Assembly (NCBI GenBank): GCA_964019695.1 | Contig: OZ026524.1 | Span: forward strand, 62,627,066 to 62,691,065 | DNA length: 64,000 nucleotides | Source of the DNA: Loripinus fragilis | Taxonomy: Eukaryota; Mollusca; Bivalvia; Lucinida; Lucinidae | Direction of reading: 5' to 3' | Shown: positions 10,696 through 22,008 of the stretch, one piece after another | Layout: every line of letters starts with the position of its first letter | Numbering within the stretch: the first letter of the stretch is position 1 | Program-made: the position numbers and the translations under genes | Notes under the pieces: generated by a model | What the model was told of the DNA's origin: nothing | Database searches by the model: none | Seen by the model: the letters and a program-made list of their open reading frames with translations, nothing else

Positions 10696-11105
10696 TAACA
10701 GCATTTATGTGAAGATCTGAGCGAAACCATGGTGCTAAAAGAGTTCATTTCCTCAACGAATATCGAATATCATGTATGGCGATATGACATGGTCAATTTA
10801 GTTGCATGTACTCTGTTTATACATGGCGTGAAAAGATAAGCTTCACCTATATTTTGCTGAAACAATTTTCAAACTACAGTGAAGAAATTGTATTCAACAT
10901 AAAAAAACTTCGTCTGTTGGGAAACCCTGCATATGCGTATATTTAAATGACAATTCAAATATACATGTAATATTTGGATGTTGTTAGAAAATCATGAGTT
11001 TTCGCAACTTATCAAAACTTCTCGCTATCGCCCTGAACTCTTCAAGAAGTAATCCCCAACATCTTGGAATAAAATTTTCTGCCATTTCACACAAAATTAT
11101 CAACC

Positions 11106-11910
11106 TTTATCATATGACGTCGCGTCTGGGAGTGAAATAACGCCATGCAATAAAATCTGTAAATCACTAGTGGTTTATCGATTAACGGGAAACGTCATTA
11201 CGTCCATAACAACGTTGCGTACATGATGACAAAATCATAACGTTTTTACGCCAGAAATGAGATTTTAAAGTATTTGTCATATGATAAATAGAATCTAACA
11301 TTCGTGCTCTTGTATTATTGAATTTATTAAACTCGTTGCGAAAAAGAGATAAAATGCTCGGCAAGCCTCGCATTTTTATCTCTTTTCCCCAACTCGTTTA
11401 ATAAATTCAATAATACATGAGCACTCATGTAAGATCCTCTATTTATTCACGTACACAAAGTTACAATAAAAATAAGTTGACCCCTATCACATTGTTTACC
11501 CAGATACTTTCAACGCGGGTATGTTTTTTTCTAACGGTGGTACAAACAATACTTTATGCAAAGTGGGAAAATGTATAGAGGATCTTACATGAGTGCTCAT
11601 GTTTTATTGAATTTATTAAACGAGTTGGGGAAAAGGGATAAAATGCGAGGCTTGCCGAGCATTTTATCTCTTTTTCGCAACGAGTTTAATAAATTCAATA
11701 ATACAAGAGCACGAATGTTAGATTCTATTTATCATATGACAAATACTTTGAAATCTCATTTCTGGCGTAAAAACGTTATGATTTTGTCATCATGTACGCA
11801 ACGTTGTTATGGACGTCATAACGTTTCCCGTAAATCTATAAACCACTAGTGGTTTATCGATTTTATTGCATGGCGTTATTTCACTCCCAGATGCGACGTT
11901 ATATGATAAA
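11106..11910. mobile_element. Foldback element A, copy 2 (complete, double-armed)
   Basis: The best copy of family A. The left arm runs from 11106 (TTTATCATATGACGTCGCG) to about 11444 (GATCCTCTATTTAT). A unique spacer follows at 11445-11573. The right arm runs from 11574 (ATAGAGGATC) to 11910 (ATATGATAAA). Arms are about 337 bp and nearly identical inverted copies. GATAAATAGAAT is at 11283-11294. Each arm ends in a hairpin whose loop contains GCGAGGCTTGCCGAGC (11645-11660 in the right arm; partly altered in the left). Open frames across it are an artefact of the repeat. Confidence 0.93.
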
Positions 11911-12552
11911 AGTATCTATTTTCTCATATTTTGATAAAATTTGTCAGAGTTGATTTTTTAAACCATTATAGGAAACTGTCTATTGAGTTTCTGTTGTTTC
12001 CTAAAAATCTTGCTTCATAAAATCGCCAGATTAGAGAGTTGGAGGCTTAGAAATCCTGATTTCAATGCACGAAAATGGAAACCCTTGTTTATTGATCTAT
12101 AAATCTTTTCCAAAACGCAAAAATATAGCGCTGTTGCGGTTTTAAGGTCAATTGGGATCGATACAAGTGTGACCTTTGCAAGCAATCATGTACTATTATG
12201 AAAATTGAATAAAATATATTTTAACGTTGGCACTATGCTTTGATATGGTACAACATACCACGGGATAAATTCGTAAGCAGGTACAATAAACACGGGTATA
12301 TGGTAAAGCAAACCACGGGCTTTCACTTGAACCAACACATGAGAGAGACGAGGCTGTGGTGAGCCTGTACAAATGTGTAGACTCTCGGAGCCTTCGCTGA
12401 CAGCACATGATATTTTGATACTTATCGCATTGTCCAGTGAATATGCCTGTGCAAATGTGCAGACTCACCAGAGTCTACGCTGCTGGCGTGAAAAGTACAC
12501 AAATCGCCATTCGAGGCAGCACTTGGGATTTTGGTACAGTGATGAAGGCTGC
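11911..12552. other. No gene seen
   Basis: Includes two loosely repeated segments (TGTACAAATGTGTAGACTC at about 12365 and TGTGCAAATGTGCAGACTC at about 12448). No coding signal. Confidence 0.4.
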
Positions 12553-12640
12553 GTAAGTAAGGGTGCAAAGATCAGGAAACAATACAATCAAGTACCACAG
12601 CTGACCCAGCATACCAATAGGAAAGTGACAAACTCGCAGT
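12553..12640 (+). repeat. Dispersed repeat family E, copy 1
   Basis: Shares GCAAAGATCAGGAA, ATACAATCAAGTACCACA, CTGACCCAG-ATACCAAT and GGAAAGTGACAAACTC with copies at 16624-16735 and 59440-59560, in the same order and strand. Confidence 0.75.
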
Positions 12641-12649
12641 TCTACTCCA

Positions 12650-13100
12650 TATCTGATATGTTTTGTATCTTTCATTTGTGAGAACGCACACAACTAGTAA
12701 GTGAGTATGATCAAGAAATACCACAATCACAAACCGCAGACAAGCCCATGGCACCAAGAGGAAGGGCCACACAACAATCGCGAGACACCAGGAAGGCTAA
12801 CTAAGTAAAGCAACCAGCTCTCTTTTCCCAATCAAGATGATTGCAAAAATAGAATGGACATAAAGTAACGTACAACAAAACATATAACAGTAACAGACTC
12901 CCACAATGGGAGTAACAATCAGCAACAAGACAACAACAGAACCACCACCTTACAACGAACATCAGCCTAACCCACCAGGGGGACTTAAATGCATTTTACT
13001 GGTACCAAATCTTCGCCCTAGATTCTGCTGTTGTTGAGGTAAAAGAAATGTTCAGCTCGCATAGATGCCTTCTAACAAATGCATTGTATCATCATGAAGA
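12650..13100 (+). repeat. Dispersed repeat family C, copy 3
   Basis: Carries TATCTTTCATTTGTGAGAAC, GAGTATGATCAAGAAATACC, GAGACACCAGGAAG, GGAGTAACAA, GGGACTTAAATGCATTTTAC and CAGCTCGCAT in the same order as copy 2 (2545-3075). It lacks the D insertion present there. Confidence 0.8.
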
Positions 13101-13349
13101 GACGCTCTAATCAAATTAACACACTGTGATGAAACAAAGAAAAGGGCTCACGGCTCACAGCTAGTCAGAGCTAAAGAAAACCTCAAATTGAGCCACGGTG
13201 TGTCCAGCTGCAGATAAGCATCAGTTACCAACCCACCGATTAAAGCTTTACGTCAGAGCCGTCATAGAGTCTGAGGCCTGACCCACCGTCGAGCAATTAA
13301 AGAGGCAAACATAGCTATAAACCGTGATTGGATTTAAAACCAGGAAGTT

Positions 13350-13900
13350 TGGTATTAAAATCTTCCAAATGGACTTTGTAATTGAAACTAGAACGCCCAG
13401 TCAATGGGGCGCCATCACATATCCCCATGCTCAAGTTTTTGACACCACAGCAACCCTCAAGCCCCTCCCCTTTAGCATGACCCAAGAAGCAGATGAACAT
13501 CTTTTATTTGTGAGAACACATACAAAGTTTGGTATAAAAATGTTTGAAATTTTACATAATAACCGATAATGTAAGATATTTGAGCTTTTACCCTCACCCA
13601 AAGGCCACAAGTTTCACCATAGGATGAAACTTTTACTTCTATTCTGTTCTGCTCGTCATCCCCGTTGATTTTATATGCCATGTGACCATGACATTAAATT
13701 TCAGTTACCATGTCAATTTCAAAGATTCTATACCATTTGTGTGTGTTCTCACAATTAAAAGATAGAAAACATATTTAACATTATTTTCATTCTGTTGCTG
13801 GGTTCATGCCCCAGGGGTGGGACGTTGGGTGCCCAGGGGGTCAAAAACTTTAGTGTGGGGATTTGCGATGGCGACCCATTGACTGCGCGTTCTAGTTATG
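13350..13900. mobile_element. Inverted-repeat element D
   Basis: The left arm (about 13385-13560) and right arm (about 13705-13897) are inverted copies: CTAGAACGCCCAGTCAATGG on the left pairs with CCATTGACTGCGCGTTCTAG on the right. Shared inner blocks are CAAAAACTT/AAGTTTTTG, TTTGTGAGAACACA and TCTTTGAAATTGAC. Arms are about 180 bp around a loop of about 145 bp. A lone arm is present at 2420-2640. Confidence 0.85.
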
Positions 13901-13912
13901 AATTATATTCAA

Positions 13913-14030
13913 AGCATTTTATCAATAAATAAATTGATAAAAATGAAAATTAAATCGAAAAAATAAGGTATTGTGACATGGTTTGAACTAGCAACCTCCA
14001 TGACAGTGTACAAACGAATCATCTATAACT
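13913..14030 (-). mobile_element. Decayed tRNA-type SINE head
   Basis: On the minus strand a degraded B-box (GTTCAAACC) and CACTGTCATGGAGG match the better copy at 22800-22962. That copy shares the neighbouring (A/T)AATAAATAAATT tract. No target duplication was found. Confidence 0.45.
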
Positions 14031-14175
14031 TGACTTTTCGCTTACTGTAAAGGCGGTGCCTCATGAATACGTAATTAGGACTAGTCAACCTTAGGCACAG
14101 GTTAAAGCTGAAAAGGAGGCGTGGTTTTATTCAAAAGTAACTGTATCATCTTGTGGCACCACCTCAGTCATTATT

Positions 14176-14375
14176 TAGTCCTTAAAACGCCAGCAAAATA
14201 ACTGATCTGAAAATGCATATTTAGCATAAGCAGGGAGGCAAACATTGTGGACCCAGATTAGACTGCTCCCACAGGAGCAGTCTGATCTGGGTTCACACTG
14301 TTTTTCTATGAGGCTTCAATTAGTTTAGTGGACGACAAAAACATACATTTTGTGATTATGCGCTTTAAGGGTTAA
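14176..14375. mobile_element. Hairpin MITE family F2, copy 1
   Basis: Terminal AGTCCTTAAAACGCC pairs imperfectly with GCGCTTTAAGGGTTAA. The centre is a strong hairpin, CAGATTAGACTGCTCCCACA facing GGAGCAGTCTGATCTGGG. A second copy with the same ends is at 44398-44600. Confidence 0.7.
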
Positions 14376-15236
14376 TAATGTGAGTTCAGTGTGTATACGG
14401 TTAGGATTTTCATGAAATGCACGAACGTTTGCGCGGCTCAAAAAGCTGATTAACTCTTTAACAAATTATAAATAAAACCTGATTTCCCTTCCTTAGCAGA
14501 TGAAATAGCCGAACCACACCCAGATATGAATATTAAAGTTGCCGCCTTTACAGGAAGCGAAAAGTCAAGTAATACTATGCTACGAATATCTCCCTGTGAT
14601 TGGTATGTGCATTTATTATACCTCACGTGAACTCCCCATACAAAACTTCCATAGACGAACGACTGATATTTTATATTGTTATATGACTTGAGAGAATCCT
14701 GTCTCCTGATTGGCTTTATTTGTCTTCATAAATCTCTATGTCTACCTGGAAGCTGGTCTAAGCCAGTCCACAAGTTAATATTGCATGAAAACCAGCTCTA
14801 TCTAGTTTCCAGAAGTTATTATTTTTGACACTTTTGCAATGTTACCATCTAGAGAGCTAAAAATAGCATGATGAGTGTGCAACTAGCATGTGCTGCATGA
14901 AATTGACATGATTTGCTGTTTCACCTCCAAACAGGTACATTAAAGATTTTCCTGAATTTTACAACAGCCTTGTTTTGTTTTGTTTGCTTATTTATCTTTG
15001 TTTGAATAAACAAACAGAAAAAAACAGTTTTATGATAAAATTGTACATTCACCATTAAGAGAATTAATATACATTTGAAAACGAAAAATACTAAATTACA
15101 ATATTTTAATAAAAGGTGCTAAAACTTGTAAGAAAGTCCTTAGATGTCTTAGATAGAAGTATGAATATGTCTTTAACAACAAAAGTGAAAGTAGCAAAAT
15201 TTTCATTCTTCAATGAAAAGTCATATAACAAAACAG
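14376..15236. other. No gene seen
   Basis: AT-rich intronic DNA. GTGATTGGTATGTGCAT at about 14597 resembles the flank of the SINE head at 22960-22980. Otherwise nothing was recognised. Confidence 0.4.
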
Positions 15237-15365
15237 TTATTGACTTCAATTTCGGTAGACATAAGGATTTATCAACCCTTAAAGTGATATTCACCTCAGC
15301 CTCGGTGAATTATCACTTTTTCGGGTAGATAAATCCTTATGTCTACCGAAATTGAAGTCAATAAT
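15237..15365. repeat. Long hairpin with GC-rich loop
   Basis: The left arm TTATTGACTTCAATTTCGGT pairs with ACCGAAATTGAAGTCAATAA. Arms are about 50 bp, with an inner stem AAGTGATATTCACC / GGTGAATTATCACTT around the loop CTCAGCCTC. The stem is nearly perfect, which suggests recent formation or constraint. Confidence 0.85.
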
Positions 15366-15370
15366 TGTAT

Positions 15371-15436
15371 AATATCACCCGTTGCTTCAGCGACGGCGAA
15401 TACTGCCACGTGTTTCCCAAAGCAGCGGGTGATATT
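15371..15436. repeat. Second adjacent hairpin
   Basis: AATATCACCCGTTGCTT pairs with AAGCAGCGGGTGATATT around a loop of about 30 bp. It lies 5 bp after the preceding hairpin and does not share its sequence. Confidence 0.8.
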
Positions 15437-15942
15437 ATAAAACATCAGGGCGGTCACATTATGCGCAACGGCAATGCGCGTACGGTTCATTCACGTCAGG
15501 AAACATTCTACAGCAATGGCGGACATGGAGCATGATTTTGGCAACTTTCAACTCCAAATAACCATGTTGTTCATGTCAGAAACATAAAGTGTGGGTACTC
15601 GTTTTCTTATTAGAACGAGCGGAACATGCTGAGACCAAATTTGAGCGGGTTGGGCGAAATTTTCTAGTTTGCATCAAAATCGCATACGGTAGGCTAAAGT
15701 ATCTCCATTTAAATGACGCTGTTTGGTATGAAGTTTGACGTCATCAGTTTTTATGACGTAATTTATTTAACCGAACGTCATTGATTATTTCGAGCATTCA
15801 AACGGTTAAAAACAGAACCATTTTTGTAAGAAATATATATTTCATCCATGCATTCCCTTTGGAACTCCCCTCACCATGGTAGGTCTAAGAGAAAGCAAAC
15901 GGTAGAAAATAAATGATCTAATGTTCTGTGCGGTATAATAAA
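15437..15942. other. No gene seen
   Basis: Intronic sequence without a recognised feature. Includes TGACGTCATCAG near 15740. Confidence 0.35.
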
Positions 15943-16088
15943 ATAAATATTACATTCCCTGAGTGGGTGATAGTCGAAAATATCATCCCTCGAATATGAT
16001 TATCAACCTCGGCTGCACCTCGGTTGATAAGCACATTCCTCAAGATGATATTTTCAACCATCACCCTTCTAGGGGATGTAATATTTAT
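15943..16088. mobile_element. Foldback MITE with CCTCGG-rich loop
   Basis: The outer arms AATAAATATTACATTCCC and GGGGATGTAATATTTAT, the middle stems GGGTGAT/ATCACCC and AAAATATCATC/GATGATATTTT, and the inner stem TTATCAACC/GGTTGATAA surround the loop TCGGCTGCACCTC. Total 146 bp. Compact, non-coding and nearly fully paired. Confidence 0.85.
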
Positions 16089-16614
16089 ACAATAACATTT
16101 TAAATATAACAAGGTCAGCTTTAAAAATATAAAACCATCGCATAGCGTATTGTAGTTACTAAAGTACTGCCGCATTAATAAGAAACGCAAAAAATCGGCT
16201 TTAAGTGCATCTTTTCGCGTTATTTTCTCTAGAACTTTTCGATATGCAGATAGAAAAAGCTGCAGTATTTTTTGACAAAATTTTCAATCTGATGTTTTTG
16301 CTGTGTTTTTCTGTAATTAGATGGAATTTTGGCATATTTTTGGTTCTTTTCAACGGGGGAGTATTACTGTTAGTAGAAGGGACATAAACTGACCCAGTTT
16401 ATTAATAATATGCAACGGTAGACTAAATAATTCATGTCGTTTCAGGTCAGTGATCCCGTGTAGGTTATATACTGAACAAAAGTGAAAACGTTACACCTGC
16501 ATTTGCCATTTATATGCAATAATGCAATCCAGTAAAGCGAATGAAAGTGTATCTGACTGTTCAAAGACTGGGTTATGCATAAAGTGAAAGGTTTACGGAT
16601 GTTATCCCGAGGAA

Positions 16615-16735
16615 ACACGTGAAAGTAAGAAAGATGGCAAAGATCAGGAATCGATACAATCAAACCCACTCCTGACCCAGGATACCAATTGGAAAGTGAC
16701 AACTTCACAATTATGCATCACAAACGAGAGCCAAG
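16615..16735 (+). repeat. Dispersed repeat family E, copy 2
   Basis: GTAAGAAAGATGGCAAAGAT, CAGGAATCGATACAATCAA, CTGACCCAGGATACCAAT, GGAAAGTGACAA and CACAAACGAGAGCCAAGAGG all match the copy at 59440-59560. Confidence 0.8.
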
Positions 16736-18000
16736 AGGTCAGCTTTTTCCAAGCAGGGGACAACAAGGCATCAATAAACAGACGCGCACGAAAGCATAAC
16801 AAAACAAGACAGAAAAATGTCATTTAAATGTGATAGGGGTCTAATTTTTCAGGTTACATATTTGAACAGAAATTTCACACAGTTTATGCCTTCAGAAATC
16901 CACTGCCAACCAGATCCGACTGAACGAAATTGTAGTCTTAGACATGAGGCAACCAAAAATATGCGTTGATCGTTTATAAAAGCAACCTAAGAAAGCGGGG
17001 TTTTCATCAAATTGGCCAAGCTTGAAATTTTAACACTGTAATCTCCTTTGGAAAATCAATGTGTTGTTGCATCTTAGTTAGACTGGCTCCAAACAGAGCC
17101 ATCAGAGTAAGACTGGCTATAAGTATATGATATGACACATTGATGAAAATTGTTTTAAGGACTGGAGCCAGTCTACATCTTAGTCTGAGCACACAATGGT
17201 AGGAACAATGTGCTGATGGGTCTACCTGATTTGGCCAAAGGAAGAAAGTTATCGGAAATCGTGATAAATTGAAGATTACCAAATATCTAATATTCCCTAT
17301 TTGTTTTTGTCAAAGGGAGACATTTTACAATTTTTGTACAAATTGGATAAATTCGAAATTGATTTCTGAGCTTGTTTCAAGTGGTAATACAGTATTCCTG
17401 TGTATTAATGCAACACAAGTATGACGAATTCTGATAGGCCTAATAACCTTTTTTGCGCATGCGCAATTGCAAAATTCAGTGAATAAAGCTTTAAACACAA
17501 AAAAAGGAATTAACTCAGACATCAAACGAGACAAATCGGTGGAGCTTCGACGAATCGCTTGCTGGATGTCTTGAAAACATTATTAAGCATTAGTAAATAC
17601 TTTTCGTCCAATGCTTTCTTACAAAATATTGTAGAGTAGCATTTTCACTATTGTTCAGTATAGCAAAAAATGTATCGTACATATAAAGTACTGCTGCATA
17701 AATTTGAATCGCGAATAAATGACTTTAGATGTACGTTTTCAATTTACATCGCAATCGTGAATCATTTCAGGCAGTATTTTGACAAAAGATATTAGCTGGT
17801 ATTACGGCTAATTTTTGATATCTTATAATTCTGATGGTAGAATTTGGGTGTTTTATTCCTCTTATTTGACACCTGAAAGGGATAATCCTGGGATATAAAT
17901 AGTGTAAGAAAACTATTATTTCTGCTAAAATGAACGTTATCTTTATCTGGGCCTCATTTATAAGCTGTTCAAAGCTCATGTCAATTATGCTCTAATATAG

Positions 18001-18130
18001 ATATTAAGGATTCTTGGGCCCATCAAATTTTGCAAAGGGCCCATAGAAATTTTAAAAGGCCCATTAAAATTATGTAATCTGCATGTATTTGAATAGTATA
18101 TGGGCCTTTGGCCCATTTTAAGGACCCATC
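18001..18130. repeat. Clustered GGGCCCA/TGGGCC motifs
   Basis: Six occurrences of GGCCCAT or its complement lie within 130 bp of otherwise AT-rich DNA, including ATATGGGCCTTTGGCCCAT. They form several alternative short hairpins. No function is assigned. Confidence 0.5.
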
Positions 18131-18962
18131 ATCATTTTGGTCCAGAATTATCTCTGACTTGAGTGATACCATTGAAAGAATGTATGTAAACAGCTCAAAT
18201 TAACTAATTACAGACAAAGAATGGTTGACTATGATACTACACATGTAGTTGATAATGCTTAGGCCGTTTACCACTGTAAAAGTTGTTTTTATGAAACTGT
18301 CCATAATAGCCACATCACGCTGTTTTAGTCGAAAATGTCCTCTACAAACATAGCAAACAGTATTTACCCGGATCAAACTGATCGTATTGGATCAGTTGGG
18401 TATGTGTCTACGCTGATTGAATCGATACTATCAACTGAATGGCAGGGCTTAAAAAATAAAACTGGCATGTACAAAGCAATCACGATTTTTAAAATGTGTG
18501 ATGCTTTTGACACTTACCTGTAGAAATTTAGTACAGATATATAGGCCGTCACATGGCTGTTACACCATTTAAATTCCCCCCGCTTTTCAGAAAGCCTAAA
18601 AATGTCAAAATTCTCAAGAGATTAGGGGTCAGGGCAGTGGTAGTAGATTCTTCAAACAATTTTCTTCTGACACTGCATGATATTCTAAATCCAGATTTGT
18701 GCTTAACGTTTGGAAAAATGCAAGTAATAAACTAATATTCTAGATTTTCGCGTTTCTTATTATTGCGGCAGGACTATAGAGAACCCTTTTTAGTGTTTTA
18801 ATTTTGCATTTGCTGAAACCACTCTTTTTCATTTTTATCATGCATTTCAAACTTTGAGTTTTTTTTTGTTTTAGTTAACTATTTTTATATACTACTACTA
18901 AGTTCTGAATAGGTGATCCATTGGAAGAAAATAAAACACAGGACTTATCCATATACCAATAA

Positions 18963-19162
18963 ATTTGGTTTGATTTGATTCTTTACATCTCATCAACAAG
19001 CTTTCGGTTAAACAGGGACGGCTCTTCCTGGGTTGAATCAGTACCTAGCTAGGATAAATGTGTCTTGCTCAAGGACCACAACGCAGTGACGCCGGTGAGG
19101 CTCGAACCCGCGGCCTCTCGGTCTCGAGTCAAGCATTCTACCACTGAGCCACTGCGCTCCCT
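18963..19162 (-). mobile_element. tRNA-derived SINE with 12-bp target-site duplication
   Basis: The minus strand begins GGGAGCGCAGTGGCTCAGTG (A-box), has the B-box GGGTTCGAGCC and continues through TCCTTGAGCAAGACAC to a CAAATC-rich tail. Perfect 12-bp duplications ATATACCAATAA flank it at 18951-18962 and 19163-19174. Other members are at 31821-31945 and 56121-56321. About 200 bp. Confidence 0.93.
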
Positions 19163-19252
19163 ATATACCAATAAGAGACTCTATTCATGCAAACATTGAA
19201 TTGAATAGTGGTAGGTTTAACCCCACCTCCCCAAGCAGACATTTTAGCAGTA

Positions 19253-19588
19253 TTTATCATATGACGTCGCGTCTGGGAGTGAAATAACGCCATGCAATAA
19301 AATCTGTAAACCACTAGTGGTTTATCGATTTACGGGAAACGTTATTACGTCCATAACAACGTTGCGTACATGATGACAAAATCATAACGTTTTAACGCCA
19401 GAAATGGGATTTCAAAGAATTTGTCATATGATAAATAGAATCTAACATTCGTGCTCTTGTATTATTGAATTTATTAAACTCGTTGCGAAAAAGAGATAAA
19501 ATGCTCGGCAAGCCTCGCATTTTATCTCTTTTTCCCAACTCGTTTAATAAATTCAATAAAACATGAGCACTCATGTAAGATCCTCTAT
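19253..19588. mobile_element. Family A monomer (solo arm)
   Basis: A single arm running from TTTATCATATGACGTCGCG to GATCCTCTAT, 336 bp. GATAAATAGAAT lies at 19430-19441, followed by the terminal hairpin (loop GCTCGGCAAGCCTCGC). There is no inverted partner nearby, so the 336-bp unit can exist on its own. Confidence 0.92.
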
Positions 19589-20514
19589 GTATCCCTATTC
19601 CTCAATCTAAGTCTAATTAACGAGGAATACGCATAAAACCATCTAAATCTGAGAATTTTTGCCACACTTAGCCGAGAATATCTGATGGCTCCATGTTTCC
19701 AGGGTAAGATGTTGAAAAAAGCTTAGAATTATCTCAAAGCGCATTATTTTTACTGGACAACAATTTTGATAATTTTAATTTTGTATTTTCTATAACCACT
19801 ATTTTGTACAGTTTTTATCATGCATTTCAAGCTCAGTAGTTTTTGTTAAAGTATCTTTATGTGTATGCTTAGTTCTAAAAATAGGTAAAGCAAATAAAAT
19901 ACCGGAAATGTGAATCTACAAGGCTGGGTTTATTGACTACTCGTGAAACGCGTTCACAAACACACCCTCCCACACACAATTTGCAACACGTATCTTAAAG
20001 AAAATGAACAGGTTTCTTCTGATTTTATCAGTAGTTAATTAGAGACGTTTTAATGGGAACGTTTTGACCAATTCGGGCACGTTTAGATTTGGGAACGTTT
20101 TACGTACACGCGAACCGGAAGTACGTCGCTGTTGGGAGTTTGATTTCATCATATCCGAATTTAATATGAAGCCTAGAATGTCCGAATTAGCTTCATTGGG
20201 GAATTTGGATTCCCACTCAGAGGATAGAATCTCTGTACGCCCTTTCATTTTCAGAAGCAAGCTGGTATCCATGAAAGAATACTAACGAAGATCACCATCG
20301 CTAAAATACCTGTATTGTTCTAAACATAGCGAGTTTAAATATTATTATAAACGCTGTGGGACTCTAAAATAGATTCAAAGATATTGTTTGTCTACATTGA
20401 CCTGAGACATATGCATATTCAATGACCTTTCATCCAATCTTCGGCTATCTTCGTAAAATGTGTGCTTTAGATTGTGGCACAATTACTTTTATGAATGGAA
20501 AATATCACAATTCC
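19589..20514. other. No gene seen
   Basis: Contains overlapping open frames on both strands at 20039-20285 with no recognisable domain and no splice support. Confidence 0.35.
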
Positions 20515-20585
20515 TCGATAGCCTAATGGCTAAGAGACTGTCCTTTGAACTCAAACGATGTGGGTTCGAGTGTAGTTGCATTACA
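20515..20585 (+). repeat. tRNA-like sequence (SINE head candidate)
   Basis: CGATAGCCTAATGGCTAAG (A-box-like) and GTGGGTTCGAGTG (B-box-like) have tRNA-like spacing. Acceptor arms do not pair, so it is not a functional tRNA gene. Confidence 0.5.
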
Positions 20586-20754
20586 TTTTTTTCTTCTTTT
20601 TGATGTGTTAGTTTGTTCATCTTTAATGTGTTAGTTTGTTCATCTTTATTCTTGATTTGTGTAGACATGTATCATAATAATATATTTGAATCTGGCATAC
20701 GTTTATTCAACAGATACACACGTAGAAACGTGAATAATTTCAATAAGCCGAAAT

Positions 20755-20995
20755 GTAATAACTCTTTGCACGCTTGATGATTGTAATACTTTTGTTGTCA
20801 TCTGCTGACTTTTTTTTTTCAAAATTAACTTTTTCAAAGCATCCTTCAGGACCACTTTCAGAATGTCAAACTGTCTGTATCCAGATCAGGACCGACGTTC
20901 TGTTGTAACTGATCTGGGAACAAATTGTTTGCAAAGGCTATCAGCAGACAACAAAAGTCGCCGATGAAAGAGAAGAGTGAGAAAACCTAGGAAAT
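20755..20995. mobile_element. Hairpin MITE family F1, intronic copy
   Basis: Begins near TAACTCTTTGC and ends near GAAAGAGAAGAGTGAG. It carries TCATCTGCTGA...TCAGCAGACAA and the core TGTATCCAGATCAGGACC facing TGATCTGGGAACAAA. It matches the cluster at 60190-61400. Confidence 0.7.
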
Positions 20996-21021
20996 AATGA
21001 AAATAAAAGCGAATGAATATA

Positions 21022-21824
21022 TACTTAACTACAAAAGAAACCCATCAGTTACTTTTTTGGGCAATTATAGAAAAATAATTCAGAAATGAAAATATGATTC
21101 ATACCATATTCTTTAACAATCAATTATGCATCAAAATATTGAATAATGTAACAGTTTTATTTAACCCGTTCATGCTGTACGCCAGTGTATAGACAGGGGG
21201 TCATTTCTAAATATGACAAGTTTCAGACAATTGATTTTCACTTGAGTTCTCGTCTAAATCAGTTCACTTTGTCCATAACCGGTATGTCCCTCTCTGACGA
21301 GGCCATCGACTGCGTGTATAAGCCAAAACAAACCGTTTAGTTTAGTAAGCCTGGATCTCAATCCAATAGAGCAGCTGTGGGATGAGCTCTGGCGATGCAT
21401 CCGGGATCGTTCAGCGCAACCTCGGAATCTTCGAAAGCTTCAGGCTGCTCTCCATTAAGAATGGGCGCTGATTCCCAAGAATGTTGAACGACGTTACGTG
21501 CTTTCAATTCGACCTTGTTATGACGCAGTTATTGCTGCAGGAGAGAGTCATGCCCGTTTTTGACGAGTTTAATTCAAGTAAACTGAATTGGACGAGAACG
21601 AGATATTCATTCTCCAGTGAAAAACTTGTCATTTTTGAAAACGACCCCTTGTCTATACACTGGAGTACAGCATGAAAGGATTTAAGTAAAACTGCTACAT
21701 TATTCAATTAATTGTTGCAGAACTGATTGTTAAGGAATATGGTTTAAAAATATTTTCATTTCTTCATTCTGTTTTCAATAATTGCCCCGAGAAGTGATTG
21801 ATGGGTTTCTTTTGTAGTTGAGTA
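21022..21824 (+). mobile_element. Defective Tc1-like transposon with long TIRs and TA flanks
   Basis: Starts TACTTAACTACAAAAGAAAC and ends GTTTCTTTTGTAGTTGAGTA, with TA-rich flanks as Tc1/mariner insertion requires. The inverted repeats extend about 220 bp inward and include CTTAACAATCA/TGATTGTTAAG, GAATAATGTA/TACATTATTC, and the pair around TGTATAGACAGGGGGTC. The core keeps only the transposase C-terminus. 803 bp in all, so most of the coding region is deleted. Confidence 0.88.
21348..21558 (+). pseudogene. Tc1 transposase C-terminal fragment
   Basis: Reads LDLNPIEQLWDELWRCIRDR, then RNLRKLQAAL, a stop, EWALIPKNVERRYVLSIRP and YDAVIAAGESHA. The DLNPIE-x-LWDEL block is the third catalytic region of Tc1 DD34E transposases. 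The in-frame TAA and the absence of all upstream catalytic residues make it non-functional. Confidence 0.9.
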
Positions 21825-22008
21825 TATATGAAAGGTGTAAAGCCCACCACGAGATGGCGTATATAAGAACAATCTTAAATTAAAAAAAAGATGCATTTTG
21901 ACAATCATATAAAAAGGCTTTTCCAAGTTTCGATCCAGGTATAGTGCGACCAGTTAATAGAGACCAGTTAACAGAGACTGTCAAATAAGGCTAGTCTACG
22001 GTAAATCT

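Larger units (their letters stand above)
16153..18777. mobile_element. Candidate 2.6-kb inverted-repeat-bounded element
   Basis: Left CTGCCGCATTAATAAGAAAC (about 16168) is matched in inverse at the right by GTTTCTTATTATTGCGGCAG (about 18751). A diverged internal third copy occurs at about 17692 (TACTGCTGCATAAATTTGAA). No transposase was found inside. Ends and target duplication are not resolved, so this may instead be two inverted copies of a small repeat. Confidence 0.5.
18785..19915 (+). repeat. Diverged direct duplication (18785-18945 and 19755-19915)
   Basis: Shared order: TTTTAATTTTG, ACCACT, TTTTATCATGCATTTCAA, TTAGTTCT and AATAGGT, then an AAATAAAA near the end of each. The copies lie about 970 bp apart. 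A SINE (18963-19162) and a family A monomer (19253-19588) sit between them. The AATAAAA endings suggest retrotransposon 3' ends, but no coding part was identified. Confidence 0.5.

Noticed and set aside
11556..11849. 97-codon frame repeated at several loci
   Set aside because: It lies entirely within foldback family A arms. The repeated peptide reflects repeat copies, not a gene family.
18335..18735. Two consecutive plus-strand frames of about 60 codons
   Set aside because: No motif, no splice continuity, and inside a candidate mobile element.
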